Below, one piece after another: positions 16,952-24,116 of a stretch of DNA of 38,838 nucleotides (positions within the stretch are counted from its first letter, which is position 1; every line of letters starts with the position of its first letter). The notes below the pieces were generated by a model. The model was given only the letters and a program-made list of their open reading frames with translations. It made no database searches and had not been told where the DNA came from. Source of the stretch: HK-STAS-PATE-2 sp035906575 (GTDB lineage Bacteria > Patescibacteriota > Patescibacteriia > 2-12-FULL-60-25); contig JAMIEW010000050.1 of NCBI GenBank assembly GCA_035906575.1, forward strand, positions 1 to 38,838. Reading direction: 5' to 3'. The translations under genes and the position numbers were made by a program.

Positions 16952-18655
16952 TTATACGGGCTTCATCTTTATCTTTGAGCGCTTCAAGCGGTCTTCTAAA
17001 TGCTGAAGATGCTTTGTTTTTTCTTGGCTAAATTTATGTTGACTAAGGCCAAATTTATCCAAAAGAATCGAAGCATAGTTACCACCCAAGAAATGCGGCA
17101 AGACGACATAGCTCGCACCCTTTGCATAGAGCAGTTTTGCTTCGTTGGCTGAATGCGCCATCACGATGGCGATCGCTCGTTGGTTTACTTTGCGTAATTT
17201 ACTCAAGATGAACAACGCTGAATCAATATCAGGCAGGGTCGTGACAATGAGTTTTGCGGAGGCAAAATTTAGCTCATCTAAAAATTCATTATCATCGGCG
17301 TCACCATAACGCGCTTGAATCCCCTGTCGTTGAAGTTTTTCAATGGTATTTGGATCAAAGTCTACAACGAGGTAGTTTTTATAGGGGGTGATATGGGGCA
17401 AGAAGTCTTCACCGAGTCGATGGCAACCAAAGAGCACCGCTTCATGCTCCTCTTCTTCTGATGCTGGGCCTTCTGCGGCTTTGGAGTGGTTTTTGCGGTC
17501 CAGGAGAGGTCTGAGCCAGCTATAGAGCTTCTCGTCATATGACATGAGATAGGCTGAGAGCGAAATGGTGACGAGCGCGCAAACAGTGACGAGCGCGACG
17601 GCATCATCACCAACATGACCCATCGTCTTTGCCAGCAAGATAACTACCAGTGAAAATTCGCTTACCTGGGCCATGGTTAAGCCTGTTTGAAAAGAAGGCT
17701 TCGCCGCATATCCGAGCTTGCGCAAGACAATAAACAAAATAAACGGATTTCCAAATAGGACAAATAATGACAATACAACGGCCGGTACAGCAAGACGCGA
17801 AATGCCATCAAACGATAAGCTGGCCCCCAAGGTGACAAAAAACAACACTAAAAAGAAATCACGCAATATCTTCATCTTTGCACTAATTTCATAGTGATAT
17901 GGGGACGTCGCCAAAGAGACGCCAGCAACTAATGCACCGACTTCTACCGAGAAGCCCATCAGTTTAAACAATACTGCTACACCAACACCCCAGGCGACAG
18001 AAAACAACAATAAAAATTCTTGCGAATTTGCAAACAGCTTTGTCATCGACGGCAATACGACGCGTGAGAAAAAGACGAGACCGACCGCAAGCAATAACCC
18101 CTTGCCGACTATGACCGCCAACGCTTGAAAAATATTTCCTGAGACCCCGCCACCAAGAGCTGCCATAACAACCAACATCACGGTTGCGGCAATATCCTGA
18201 ACAAGCATGGTGCCGGTTGCTAATCGACCGTAGAGCGAACTAATATCTTTTTTATCTTGGAGGATTTTTAGAACGATAATGGTACTACTAAACGTGAGCG
18301 CGAGAGCGATATACAGCGATTCAACCGGACTCCATCCGAAATACATGGCGAGCAAAAACCCAAAACCAGCGGTAAAAAAGATTTGACCAAAGCCAGCAAT
18401 AACCGAGGATTTACCCACTTCTCGCACGACCTTGGGGCTTAAAGATAAGCCAACGATAAAAAGAAGCGCCGTGATGCCAAGTTTTGCAAAGAGTTCGAAT
18501 GGCCCTTCAGGATGTAAAAATCCAAGCACGGTTGGACCAGCAACAATACCCGTAAGGATATGTCCTAAGATGAGTGGCTGCTTTAATGTCTGCATCAAGA
18601 GTGAAAATCCGGTTGCAATCAAAAGCACCAAAGAGATTTGAAGGAACATGTCCAT
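16952..18655 (-). CDS. KefB/CPA2-type monovalent cation:proton antiporter with RCK domain
   Basis: A 567-residue inner-membrane protein. About twelve hydrophobic segments fill residues 1-385 (Na/H exchanger domain), with LGHILTGIVAGPTVLGFL, ITALLFIVGL and TFSSTIIVLKIL typical of CPA2 antiporters. The C-terminus (about 410-525) is a TrkA-N/RCK nucleotide-binding domain (VLFGCHRLGEDF, YLVVDFDP, ARYGDADD). KefB-like proteins exchange K+ or Na+ for H+; ion choice is not visible. The start is the ATG at 18655. The frame is open to 18790, but that extension is an antisense-free read through tRNA-Leu and its terminator. There is no SD; a TATTAT hexamer lies 8 bases before the ATG, so the transcript may be nearly leaderless. 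Confidence 0.92.
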   Translation of the reverse strand: MDMFLQISLVLLIATGFSLLMQTLKQPLILGHILTGIVAGPTVLGFLHPEGPFELFAKLGITALLFIVGLSLSPKVVREVGKSSVIAGFGQIFFTAGFGFLLAMYFGWSPVESLYIALALTFSSTIIVLKILQDKKDISSLYGRLATGTMLVQDIAATVMLVVMAALGGGVSGNIFQALAVIVGKGLLLAVGLVFFSRVVLPSMTKLFANSQEFLLLFSVAWGVGVAVLFKLMGFSVEVGALVAGVSLATSPYHYEISAKMKILRDFFLVLFFVTLGASLSFDGISRLAVPAVVLSLFVLFGNPFILFIVLRKLGYAAKPSFQTGLTMAQVSEFSLVVILLAKTMGHVGDDAVALVTVCALVTISLSAYLMSYDEKLYSWLRPLLDRKNHSKAAEGPASEEEEHEAVLFGCHRLGEDFLPHITPYKNYLVVDFDPNTIEKLQRQGIQARYGDADDNEFLDELNFASAKLIVTTLPDIDSALFILSKLRKVNQRAIAIVMAHSANEAKLLYAKGASYVVLPHFLGGNYASILLDKFGLSQHKFSQEKTKHLQHLEDRLKRSKIKMKPV

Positions 18656-18674
18656 ATTGCCGGAATAATAGCAC

Positions 18675-18707
18675 AAAAAAATCCCGATGTAATATCGGGA
18701 TTTTTTT
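18675..18707 (-). terminator. Terminator of tRNA-Leu
   Basis: ATCCCGAT (18681-18688) pairs with ATCGGGAT (18694-18701), extended by A6/T6 runs; minus-strand tail is T7. It lies 3 bases beyond the tRNA CCA and 20 bases before the antiporter start. Confidence 0.85.
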
Positions 18708-18709
18708 CG

Positions 18710-18796
18710 TGGTGCCGCGAGAGAGAATCGAACTCTCATGACCTTGCGATCGCAGGATTTTGAGTCCTGTGCGTCTACCAGTTCCGCCATCGCGGC
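18710..18796 (-). tRNA. tRNA-Leu (anticodon CAA)
   Basis: An 87-base gene with encoded CCA. Acceptor GCCGCGA pairs with TCGCGGC; discriminator A. Anticodon arm CAGGA-CTCAAAA-TCCTG gives anticodon CAA (codon UUG). There is a long variable arm and a GAGAG-TTCGATT-CTCTC T arm, as expected for a class II tRNA. Confidence 0.95.
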
Positions 18797-18811
18797 TTCA
18801 TTGTGTGGCGT

Positions 18812-18838
18812 GCCACGTCGCTCGCGTAGCGACGTGGC
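18812..18838. repeat. Inverted repeat upstream of tRNA-Leu (copy 1)
   Basis: GCCACGTCGCT (18812-18822) and AGCGACGTGGC (18828-18838), loop CGCGT: an 11-base-pair perfect stem 16 bases from the tRNA 5' end. It shares the arms GCCACGTCG / CGACGTGGC with copy 2 at 19641-19666. No T tail, so not a simple terminator. Confidence 0.7.
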
Positions 18839-18877
18839 GTGAGGATACCTTTTAACGTTTGCATGGTCAAGATAAGC

Positions 18878-18903
18878 AAAACCCCGATGTTTATCGGGGT
18901 TTT
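18878..18903 (-). terminator. Terminator of tRNA-fMet
   Basis: AAAACCCCGAT (18878-18888) with ATCGGGGTTTT (18893-18903), loop GTTT; it lies 3 bases beyond the tRNA CCA and ends in TTTT on the minus strand. Confidence 0.85.
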
Positions 18904-18906
18904 ACG

Positions 18907-18981
18907 TGGTTGCGGGGGTGGGATTTGAACCCACGACCTCCGGGTTATGGGCCCGGCGAGCTGCCGCTGCTCTACCCCGCT
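18907..18981 (-). tRNA. Initiator tRNA-fMet (anticodon CAT)
   Basis: A 75-base gene with encoded CCA. Initiator marks are three G:C pairs in the anticodon stem (CCGGG / CCCGG), A11:T24 in the D stem and no Watson-Crick pair at 1:72. Here 1:72 is A:A rather than the usual C:A of E. coli. The anticodon loop reads CCCATAA, so position 33 is C where almost all bacterial tRNAs have U. The T arm is GTGGG-TTCAAAT-CCCAC. Confidence 0.9.
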
Positions 18982-19032
18982 ACGACTGGTTGTGGCGACA
19001 CTATAGGCAAAATCCGAGCTTATGTCAACCGA

Positions 19033-19497
19033 TTACACCACCATCGAAATCAATCCAATAAGAAAGACAAATTGCATGGCGAATCCAACCGCGAATGGAA
19101 TATCTTTATGTTGGGTAAAATAATTATGAAATTTGAAATGCAGTTGATGAAACCACTTAAGCCAGCCGAATTTGAAGACCTCGTAGAGCCCGACAATAAA
19201 ATCTGGCAGAACGCCCCCAATGATGCCATAGGTTACCGCTTGGCGCGAAATGATCAGATCCGAATTAAACAAAAAGAGCACAAATAACAACATCACAAAC
19301 GAATCGATCACAACATAAGCGATAGATCGATAGACCTTTGTTTTTGCAATGTAGTTTTTATAAAGATGTGTGTCACCATGCGGGATCAAATCGCTCAAAA
19401 AATGAGATGCAACGCTGAGACTAAAAGCCAACCCCGGATGATTTGGAATGTACTGGCCAATGAGTGCGCCAATAGCCGCGTGCGTCGTAATAAACAT
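19033..19497 (-). CDS. Small polytopic membrane protein, DUF457/YdjM-like
   Basis: A 154-residue protein. The N-terminus THAAIGALIGQY and the His/Asp cluster ASHFLSDLIPHGD, then GGVLPDFIVGLYE and a C-terminal HQLHFKFHNYF, resemble the YdjM/DUF457 family of membrane proteins called putative metal-dependent hydrolases. About four membrane segments are seen (5-30, 58-80, 88-105, 133-152). The conserved His/Asp residues would sit at the membrane face; catalytic activity has not been shown for the family and is not claimed. AGG lies 2 bases before the ATG, too close for a normal SD. It stands alone between tRNA genes. Confidence 0.7.
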   Translation of the reverse strand: MFITTHAAIGALIGQYIPNHPGLAFSLSVASHFLSDLIPHGDTHLYKNYIAKTKVYRSIAYVVIDSFVMLLFVLFLFNSDLIISRQAVTYGIIGGVLPDFIVGLYEVFKFGWLKWFHQLHFKFHNYFTQHKDIPFAVGFAMQFVFLIGLISMVV

Positions 19498-19536
19498 ACC
19501 TAGGCTGGCATTCTACCATTCTGGCCTATAGAACGC

Positions 19537-19563
19537 AAAAACAGCCCATTATAGGCTGTTTTT
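19537..19563 (-). terminator. Terminator of tRNA-Met
   Basis: AAAAACAGCC (19537-19546) with GGCTGTTTTT (19554-19563), loop CATTATA; minus-strand tail TTTTT, 3 bases past the tRNA CCA. Confidence 0.85.
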
Positions 19564-19566
19564 ACA

Positions 19567-19643
19567 TGGTAGCGGAGGCGAGATTCGAACTCGCGACCCC
19601 AGGCTTATGAGTCCTGTGCTCTAACCAACTGAGCTACCCCGCC
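19567..19643 (-). tRNA. Elongator tRNA with CAT anticodon (Met, or Ile2)
   Basis: A 77-base gene with encoded CCA. D-arm TAGCTCAGTTGGTTAGAGC matches elongator tRNA-Met. The anticodon arm is CAGGA-CTCATAA-GCCTG, with an A31-G39 mismatch. Acceptor ends pair G1 with T72 (wobble). CAT could also be the lysidine-modified tRNA-Ile2; elongator Met fits better overall. The first three bases overlap the palindrome at 19641-19666. Confidence 0.88.
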
Positions 19644-19666
19644 ACGTCGTTCGCGAACGACGTGGC
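19641..19666. repeat. 26-base perfect palindrome at the 5' end of tRNA-Met (copy 2)
   Basis: Arms GCCACGTCGTTCG (19641-19653) and CGAACGACGTGGC (19654-19666) are exact reverse complements with no spacer. It overlaps the first three tRNA bases and is related to copy 1 near tRNA-Leu. Confidence 0.8.
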
Positions 19667-19692
19667 CCCGCCACTGCCGCCTTTTGAACTTG

Positions 19693-19726
19693 TGCCAGAT
19701 ACTAACCATTTTCTTGGTATCTGGCA
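19693..19726 (-). terminator. Hairpin after dacA, possible terminator
   Basis: TGCCAGATAC (19693-19702) pairs with GTATCTGGCA (19717-19726). It lies 10 bases past the dacA stop. The minus-strand tail has no T run, so intrinsic termination would be weak. Confidence 0.45.
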
Positions 19727-19736
19727 AGATCTAAGC

Positions 19737-20666
19737 TTACATCTTTCTTACGGTTTGTTTTGGCCATTCATAGGCACCAAAGGCCCAATAGGTCATCGCT
19801 TTGACGTCTTGAAAACGCGAGTAATGGGTATCTGAACCAAGAACCACCGAGATCACGGTCTTTTCACCTTCTTTTGTCGCCTGAGCGAAACAGAAGCCTG
19901 ATTCTGGCAAAGTACCCGTTTTTGCGGCGATGATTTTATACTCACCTTTATTCAATTCAGAAGTGAGTAGTAAATTTGTCGCCGTAACGCGGTAAGGCTT
20001 TGGGCCTATCGTATTCTTGAGATCGACGGATTGCATCCCCATCACCTCACGAACCTCTGGATAATTCATCGCCGCCTTAAGCGCAAAGGCAATGTCTTGT
20101 GCTGTAGCTTTGTTGCGTGGATCTAAACCCGCCGCATCATAAAACTCTGCGCGGCGCATGCCCATCTCACGAGCCTTCACACGCATCTTGGCGATAAAAG
20201 CGTCATAACCACCGGGCGATGTGCGAGCAAGTGCATTGGCGGCTTCGTTAGAAGATCCGACCAACATCGCTTTAATCAATTCACGTCGTGTAAACGTTTC
20301 ACCTTGAAAAAAGATGGCTCTCGCATACCCAGCGTCCGCCTTGGTGATGGCAATTTTTTCATCCAAATCAAGTTTTTGATCGAGTAATGTCGAGACGGAG
20401 ATTAGCTTGGTTAAGCTGGCAATCGGGTACGCGGTGTCAGAATCTTTTGAAAACAACACTTCACCGCTAGCCAAATCAATAACAACTGCACTCTTGGCTG
20501 TAACATCAACACCGATAGACTCAACGCGCTTTTTAATTGGCACATTAGAGGTCGCTGAAACATACTTCGCGATCGGCAAACGCGCTGTCACCATTTCTGG
20601 TGATTGTGATTGGACGGTCGTAAAAGCAAGTGAACCTACGAGAAATAACAATGTTTCAGCAGTCAT
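19737..20666 (-). CDS. Serine-type D-Ala-D-Ala carboxypeptidase (peptidase S11)
   Basis: A 309-residue exported penicillin-binding protein that trims D-Ala from peptidoglycan stem peptides. A hydrophobic N-terminal segment (about 5-20) serves as signal peptide or anchor. Active-site motifs are SLTK (84-87, catalytic Ser), SSN (138-140) and KTG (249-251). It lacks the C-terminal DacA-type beta domain and amphipathic anchor of long E. coli enzymes. It starts 5 bases after the scpB stop and is the last gene of aspS-scpA-scpB-dacA. No SD. Confidence 0.93.
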   Translation of the reverse strand: MTAETLLFLVGSLAFTTVQSQSPEMVTARLPIAKYVSATSNVPIKKRVESIGVDVTAKSAVVIDLASGEVLFSKDSDTAYPIASLTKLISVSTLLDQKLDLDEKIAITKADAGYARAIFFQGETFTRRELIKAMLVGSSNEAANALARTSPGGYDAFIAKMRVKAREMGMRRAEFYDAAGLDPRNKATAQDIAFALKAAMNYPEVREVMGMQSVDLKNTIGPKPYRVTATNLLLTSELNKGEYKIIAAKTGTLPESGFCFAQATKEGEKTVISVVLGSDTHYSRFQDVKAMTYWAFGAYEWPKQTVRKM

Positions 20667-20671
20667 GTCGG

Positions 20672-21259
20672 TTAGGATGAGGATTCAGGAGTGGATGAAA
20701 GGGGCGGTTGAGTGACCATTGGTTCTAATTCTTGCAAAACTGTTTCAACGGATACGTGATTTCGTAATTGCTCGTAATCAGGCAACTGCTCAGCACTTGT
20801 GAAGCCAATATGTTTAAAAAATTCAGGCGTGACAGCGTAGATCGGTTGCCCTAAACGCATTTCTTCTTTTGCTTCGATCAGACCACGCATTGAGAGTATG
20901 CGCAATATGGTTGAGGATTGAATACCGCGGATCTGCTCAAGTTCAGGACGTGTCATGGGGCCACGATAAGCAATAATCGCCAGCGCCTCCATGGAGGCTT
21001 TTGAAAGCTCCCCTTGGGACTCAATGTCGAGCAAGGCTCGCACGGCTTCAGCTGCTTCAGGATTCGTCACAAGTTCAGCATTCTTGCTATCGATCATAAG
21101 AGCGAGTCCCCTCTCATTCTCGGCTAATTCGGTTTGAAGGGATTTGAGACCTTGTGAAACAGCGTCTTCATCCAATGCCAAAACCTGTGCCAGCTTGCGG
21201 ATGCTGACGCTTTGACCGGCGGCATAGAGCGCAGCTTCGAGGAGGGCGTTGATGGTCAT
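20672..21259 (-). CDS. scpB: Segregation and condensation protein B
   Basis: ScpB is the winged-helix kite subunit that, with ScpA, bridges SMC heads in the bacterial condensin. The 195-residue protein shows two winged-helix units, with ALYAAGQSVSIRKLAQVL at the start and ALAIIAYRGPMTRPELEQIRG (two parts of one conserved region) in the middle. The Ser/Pro-rich tail is variable. It begins 3 bases after scpA. There is no SD, so translation probably relies on coupling. Confidence 0.95.
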   Translation of the reverse strand: MTINALLEAALYAAGQSVSIRKLAQVLALDEDAVSQGLKSLQTELAENERGLALMIDSKNAELVTNPEAAEAVRALLDIESQGELSKASMEALAIIAYRGPMTRPELEQIRGIQSSTILRILSMRGLIEAKEEMRLGQPIYAVTPEFFKHIGFTSAEQLPDYEQLRNHVSVETVLQELEPMVTQPPLSSTPESSS

Positions 21260-21262
21260 AGG

Positions 21263-21970
21263 TTAGGATGATACCGACTTGAGAGTGATTTCAGCAAATA
21301 ATCCCTCTTGTTCGTAGGTGACTTCTTTTTGTTTGATGAGTTCGAGGAGGGCTAAAAAGGCAACGACCATTTCATGTCGATCATGCGAGTCAGCCATAAA
21401 GCGCTGAAAACTCACCTTCAACATCGAACGGACTTTTGTTTTCAACATCTCAATCTTTTCTTCAATCGTCATCACTCGCTCAATGGCTGCTTTTGGCAAG
21501 GCGATCACCGGTTCAAGACGTTTTAATGCTTTCAGATAGAATTCTCTCAACAAAGCACCGTCGACGTCACTTGGCGGATTAAATGCCGGCGCTGCTGCTT
21601 TGGCACGAAATTGGCGCCCATAGAGTGTCTTAGCCTCGTTCCAGCGCTCAGCCAACTTGCCGGATGCTTCAGCAAAGGCTTTATAGAGCCTGAGCTGTGT
21701 TGCAAGATCAGGACCTTCTTCAAGCTCAGGATCATGAAGGTCTGGTAGCATCATTTTTGACTTAAGGTAGAGCAGCTTCGCGGCAATAACCAAAAAGTCC
21801 GCGAGCTCTTCAGGGGCGATAAGCCCCTGATGATCGCGGACATATTGAAGAAACGGCTCCGTTACTTTTACGAGCGAAATCTCGGTAATCGCAAGCTTCT
21901 CGCTTTCGACAAGCTGTAAGAGAAGATCTAGCGGTCCTTCGAATTGGTCGAGGGCAACGGCGTAACTCAT
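21263..21970 (-). CDS. scpA: Segregation and condensation protein A (kleisin)
   Basis: A 235-residue kleisin subunit of the SMC-ScpAB condensin. The N-terminus FEGPLDLLLQLVESEKLAI and the following EELADFLVIAAKLLYLKSKMMLP (in parts) are hallmarks. The C-terminal winged helix (FLALLELIKQKEV) binds the SMC head. Its ATG is 3 bases after the aspS stop and scpB follows at 3 bases. No smc gene lies in the window. Confidence 0.96.
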   Translation of the reverse strand: MSYAVALDQFEGPLDLLLQLVESEKLAITEISLVKVTEPFLQYVRDHQGLIAPEELADFLVIAAKLLYLKSKMMLPDLHDPELEEGPDLATQLRLYKAFAEASGKLAERWNEAKTLYGRQFRAKAAAPAFNPPSDVDGALLREFYLKALKRLEPVIALPKAAIERVMTIEEKIEMLKTKVRSMLKVSFQRFMADSHDRHEMVVAFLALLELIKQKEVTYEQEGLFAEITLKSVSS

Positions 21971-21973
21971 GGG

Positions 21974-23371
21974 TTATTTTTTGGTCGGAAGGATCTGTAC
22001 ATGCGCTTCTTCGAGGCGCTTTTCTTCAATCGTATTTGGAGCATTCATCAAGAGGTCGCGTGCATCGCCCGTTTTTGGGAAGGCGATCACTTCACGAATA
22101 TTCGGTTCATTTGCCAAGATCATCACGAGACGATCGAGACCTGCTGCAATACCACCATGTGGAGGTGCGCCGTATTCAAAGGCTTCAAGCATGTGGCCAA
22201 AACGTGTTTCAATGGTTGCATCATCCAAGCCAAGTAACTTGAAGATCTTGTTTTGAAGCTCACGTTGGTAGATACGAATAGAACCACCAAAGACCTCATA
22301 GCCATTCAAGACAAGGTCATAAGCATTTGCACGTGCCTTCGTTGGTGCGCTATCGAGAAGCGCCATGTCTTCTGGATGTGGCGAAGTGAATGGATGGTGA
22401 ACAGCTTGCACACCGCCCTCACCATCATCCTCAAACATCGGAAAGTCGACGACCCAGCAGAACGAGAGTTCGTTAGGATCTTCTTTATTTGCACGCATGT
22501 CTGGCTTATCGTTGCCGTATTTCGCCATTGCGTCTGCGTACGAGATGCGTGGAAAAGTTGTTTGAAGAATCTTCTTTTCTGGCGAAACCTTATTCACCAT
22601 CTCTACCATCATTTTTTCAACTAAGTTCAAGATATCTTCGCGATCAACGAATGATAGTTCAAGATCGAGCTGAGTGAACTCAGGCTGACGATCTCCACGC
22701 TGGTCTTCGTCACGGAAGCATCGAGCAACTTGGAAATACTTTTCAACACCTGAAACCATCAAGAGCTGTTTAAATTGCTGTGGTGATTGTGGAAGAACGT
22801 AAAACTGACCTTCATGCAAACGAGATGGGACAAGAAATTCGCGAGAACCTTCAGGTGTACCCTTAGTCAAACAAGGTGTCTCAACTTCGATAAAACCTTC
22901 ATTGTGCAAATGCGTACGGAAGAAGCTAATGATGCTATCGCGCAAAACTAAGTTCTTCAGCATGCGTTGGCTACGCAAATCAAGATAGCGATATTTCAAA
23001 CGCACTTCTTCGTTAATACCAGCGGTATTATCAAGAGCGAATGGAGGCGTCTTTGCTTCATTCAACACGGTAACCGACTTTGCCAAAACTTCAACGGAGC
23101 CCGTTGGCATGTTTGGATTTACCTGTTTTGCCCCACGAGCATTCACAATGCCCTTAATCGACAAGCAAAACTCTGCACGTAAATCTTTCAAGAGAGCTTG
23201 CGACGCTTCGTCCAATTCAGAAGGCACCAAAACCACCTGCGCAATCGCCGAGCGGTCACGCAAATCGATAAACGAAATCTTGCCCATGTCGCGGCGGGTG
23301 TCCACCCAACCAAAAAGCTCAACCTCTTGCCCAACCATGTCGGAAATCGACAAAATCATCGTCCTGTTCAT
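21974..23371 (-). CDS. aspS: Aspartyl-tRNA synthetase lacking the GAD insertion domain
   Basis: A class IIb synthetase charging tRNA-Asp. The 465-residue protein has the OB anticodon-binding domain (about 7-105; FGWVDTRRDMG, IDLRDR), motif 2 FRDED..R..EFTQLD (219-236) and motif 3 GLDR (411-414). Bacterial AspRS is normally near 590 residues because a GAD domain of about 130 residues is inserted between motifs 2 and 3. Here KYGNDKPDMR (284-293) joins within about ten residues to FCWVVDFPMFEDDGEGG (304-320), so the domain is missing cleanly. Otherwise the fold is bacterial type. It is the first gene of an operon with scpA, scpB and dacA. Confidence 0.95.
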   Translation of the reverse strand: MNRTMILSISDMVGQEVELFGWVDTRRDMGKISFIDLRDRSAIAQVVLVPSELDEASQALLKDLRAEFCLSIKGIVNARGAKQVNPNMPTGSVEVLAKSVTVLNEAKTPPFALDNTAGINEEVRLKYRYLDLRSQRMLKNLVLRDSIISFFRTHLHNEGFIEVETPCLTKGTPEGSREFLVPSRLHEGQFYVLPQSPQQFKQLLMVSGVEKYFQVARCFRDEDQRGDRQPEFTQLDLELSFVDREDILNLVEKMMVEMVNKVSPEKKILQTTFPRISYADAMAKYGNDKPDMRANKEDPNELSFCWVVDFPMFEDDGEGGVQAVHHPFTSPHPEDMALLDSAPTKARANAYDLVLNGYEVFGGSIRIYQRELQNKIFKLLGLDDATIETRFGHMLEAFEYGAPPHGGIAAGLDRLVMILANEPNIREVIAFPKTGDARDLLMNAPNTIEEKRLEEAHVQILPTKK

Positions 23372-23417
23372 AGGCTCGTAGCTTAGCGAAGTTACAAAAT
23401 GAAATCAATAAATGAAC

Positions 23418-24038
23418 CTATTCAGCCGCAATATCAAAATACAACTGACTTTGCTCAGTCCCTGGGCCGGTTGCACGAATCTCAAGTTCGCCGATATAGC
23501 CATTAGGAATAAGCACCGACGCCGTATAATTCGTGCCTTCAGCCTTCATTGCACTGGCTTTTTCTGGGATACCAGCCGTTTCAACGCCTTTTGGGACGAG
23601 ATAAACTGTCACATCGCTCGGACTCCCCGTGATCGTGGCCTTTACCGTTAAGTTCTCAGCGCCTTTTGGACGATAGAAGCCGTCCGTCCCCGGATTCAAA
23701 CCAACGAGCTCGGATTTCTCGATCAAGGCAGCTTTGTCTGAGGTGCGTAGCGGTGTTTTGGCACGGCCGCTACCGACCATACCCTGAACCTCTTGTTGAT
23801 AGGCCCCGCTCGTCAAATTGAGCGCGCCAGATTGAATAAGCGCAATATCATAGATGCGCCAAATCATCGAAGGGTCACAGTCTTTGCGGGCAGCGACCTG
23901 GCATTCTTTATAGCGTTGGACTTCACCCGTCGCAACACGAACCGCCATCGGCGGGATCACCATAAAAGCAATAAAAGCAATGAGACCGACACCGATAAAG
24001 ATTTCGATTAGGTTAAGTGGTTTTTTTGGATTGGCCAT
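23418..24038 (-). CDS. Hypothetical membrane-anchored extracytoplasmic protein
   Basis: A 206-residue protein with a short basic N-terminus (MANPKKPLN) and one membrane segment at about 11-32, then an outside domain. The middle part has CQVAARKDC, a possible disulphide. The C-terminal half (about 120-206) is beta-rich (VTVYLVPKG, TNYTASVLIPNGYIGELEI), suggestive of an Ig- or CBM-like fold. The N-terminus (LIEIFIGVGLIAFIAFMV) looks a little like a pilin-type leader, but there is no GFTLxE motif and I do not claim a pilin. Family unknown. Confidence 0.75.
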   Translation of the reverse strand: MANPKKPLNLIEIFIGVGLIAFIAFMVIPPMAVRVATGEVQRYKECQVAARKDCDPSMIWRIYDIALIQSGALNLTSGAYQQEVQGMVGSGRAKTPLRTSDKAALIEKSELVGLNPGTDGFYRPKGAENLTVKATITGSPSDVTVYLVPKGVETAGIPEKASAMKAEGTNYTASVLIPNGYIGELEIRATGPGTEQSQLYFDIAAE

Positions 24039-24058
24039 AATGCGCTCAGGGTAACATA

Positions 24059-24104
24059 AATGCGGATATCACCCCAAGCGTTTGCCGTGGATAATATCCG
24101 CATT
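24059..24104. repeat. Long inverted repeat downstream of the 291-residue orphan
   Basis: AATGCGGATAT (24059-24069) is the exact reverse complement of ATATCCGCATT (24094-24104), with a 24-base loop. Toward the minus strand it continues TTTATG, a poor T tail. It may be the terminator of the orphan ending at 24117 or a regulatory structure between the two genes. Confidence 0.5.
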
Positions 24105-24116
24105 CAGATTGTCAGA

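Noticed and set aside
18656..18790. N-terminal extension of the antiporter (MAELVDAQDSKSC...)
   Set aside because: This peptide is a translation of tRNA-Leu and its terminator, a common annotation error. The membrane domain starts naturally at the ATG at 18655.
18859..19287. Plus-strand frame of 142 codons beginning near tRNA-fMet
   Set aside because: Its first third is the antisense translation of the tRNA and terminator (the well-known GWDLNPRPPGYGPGELPLLYP artefact); the rest is antisense to the small membrane gene.
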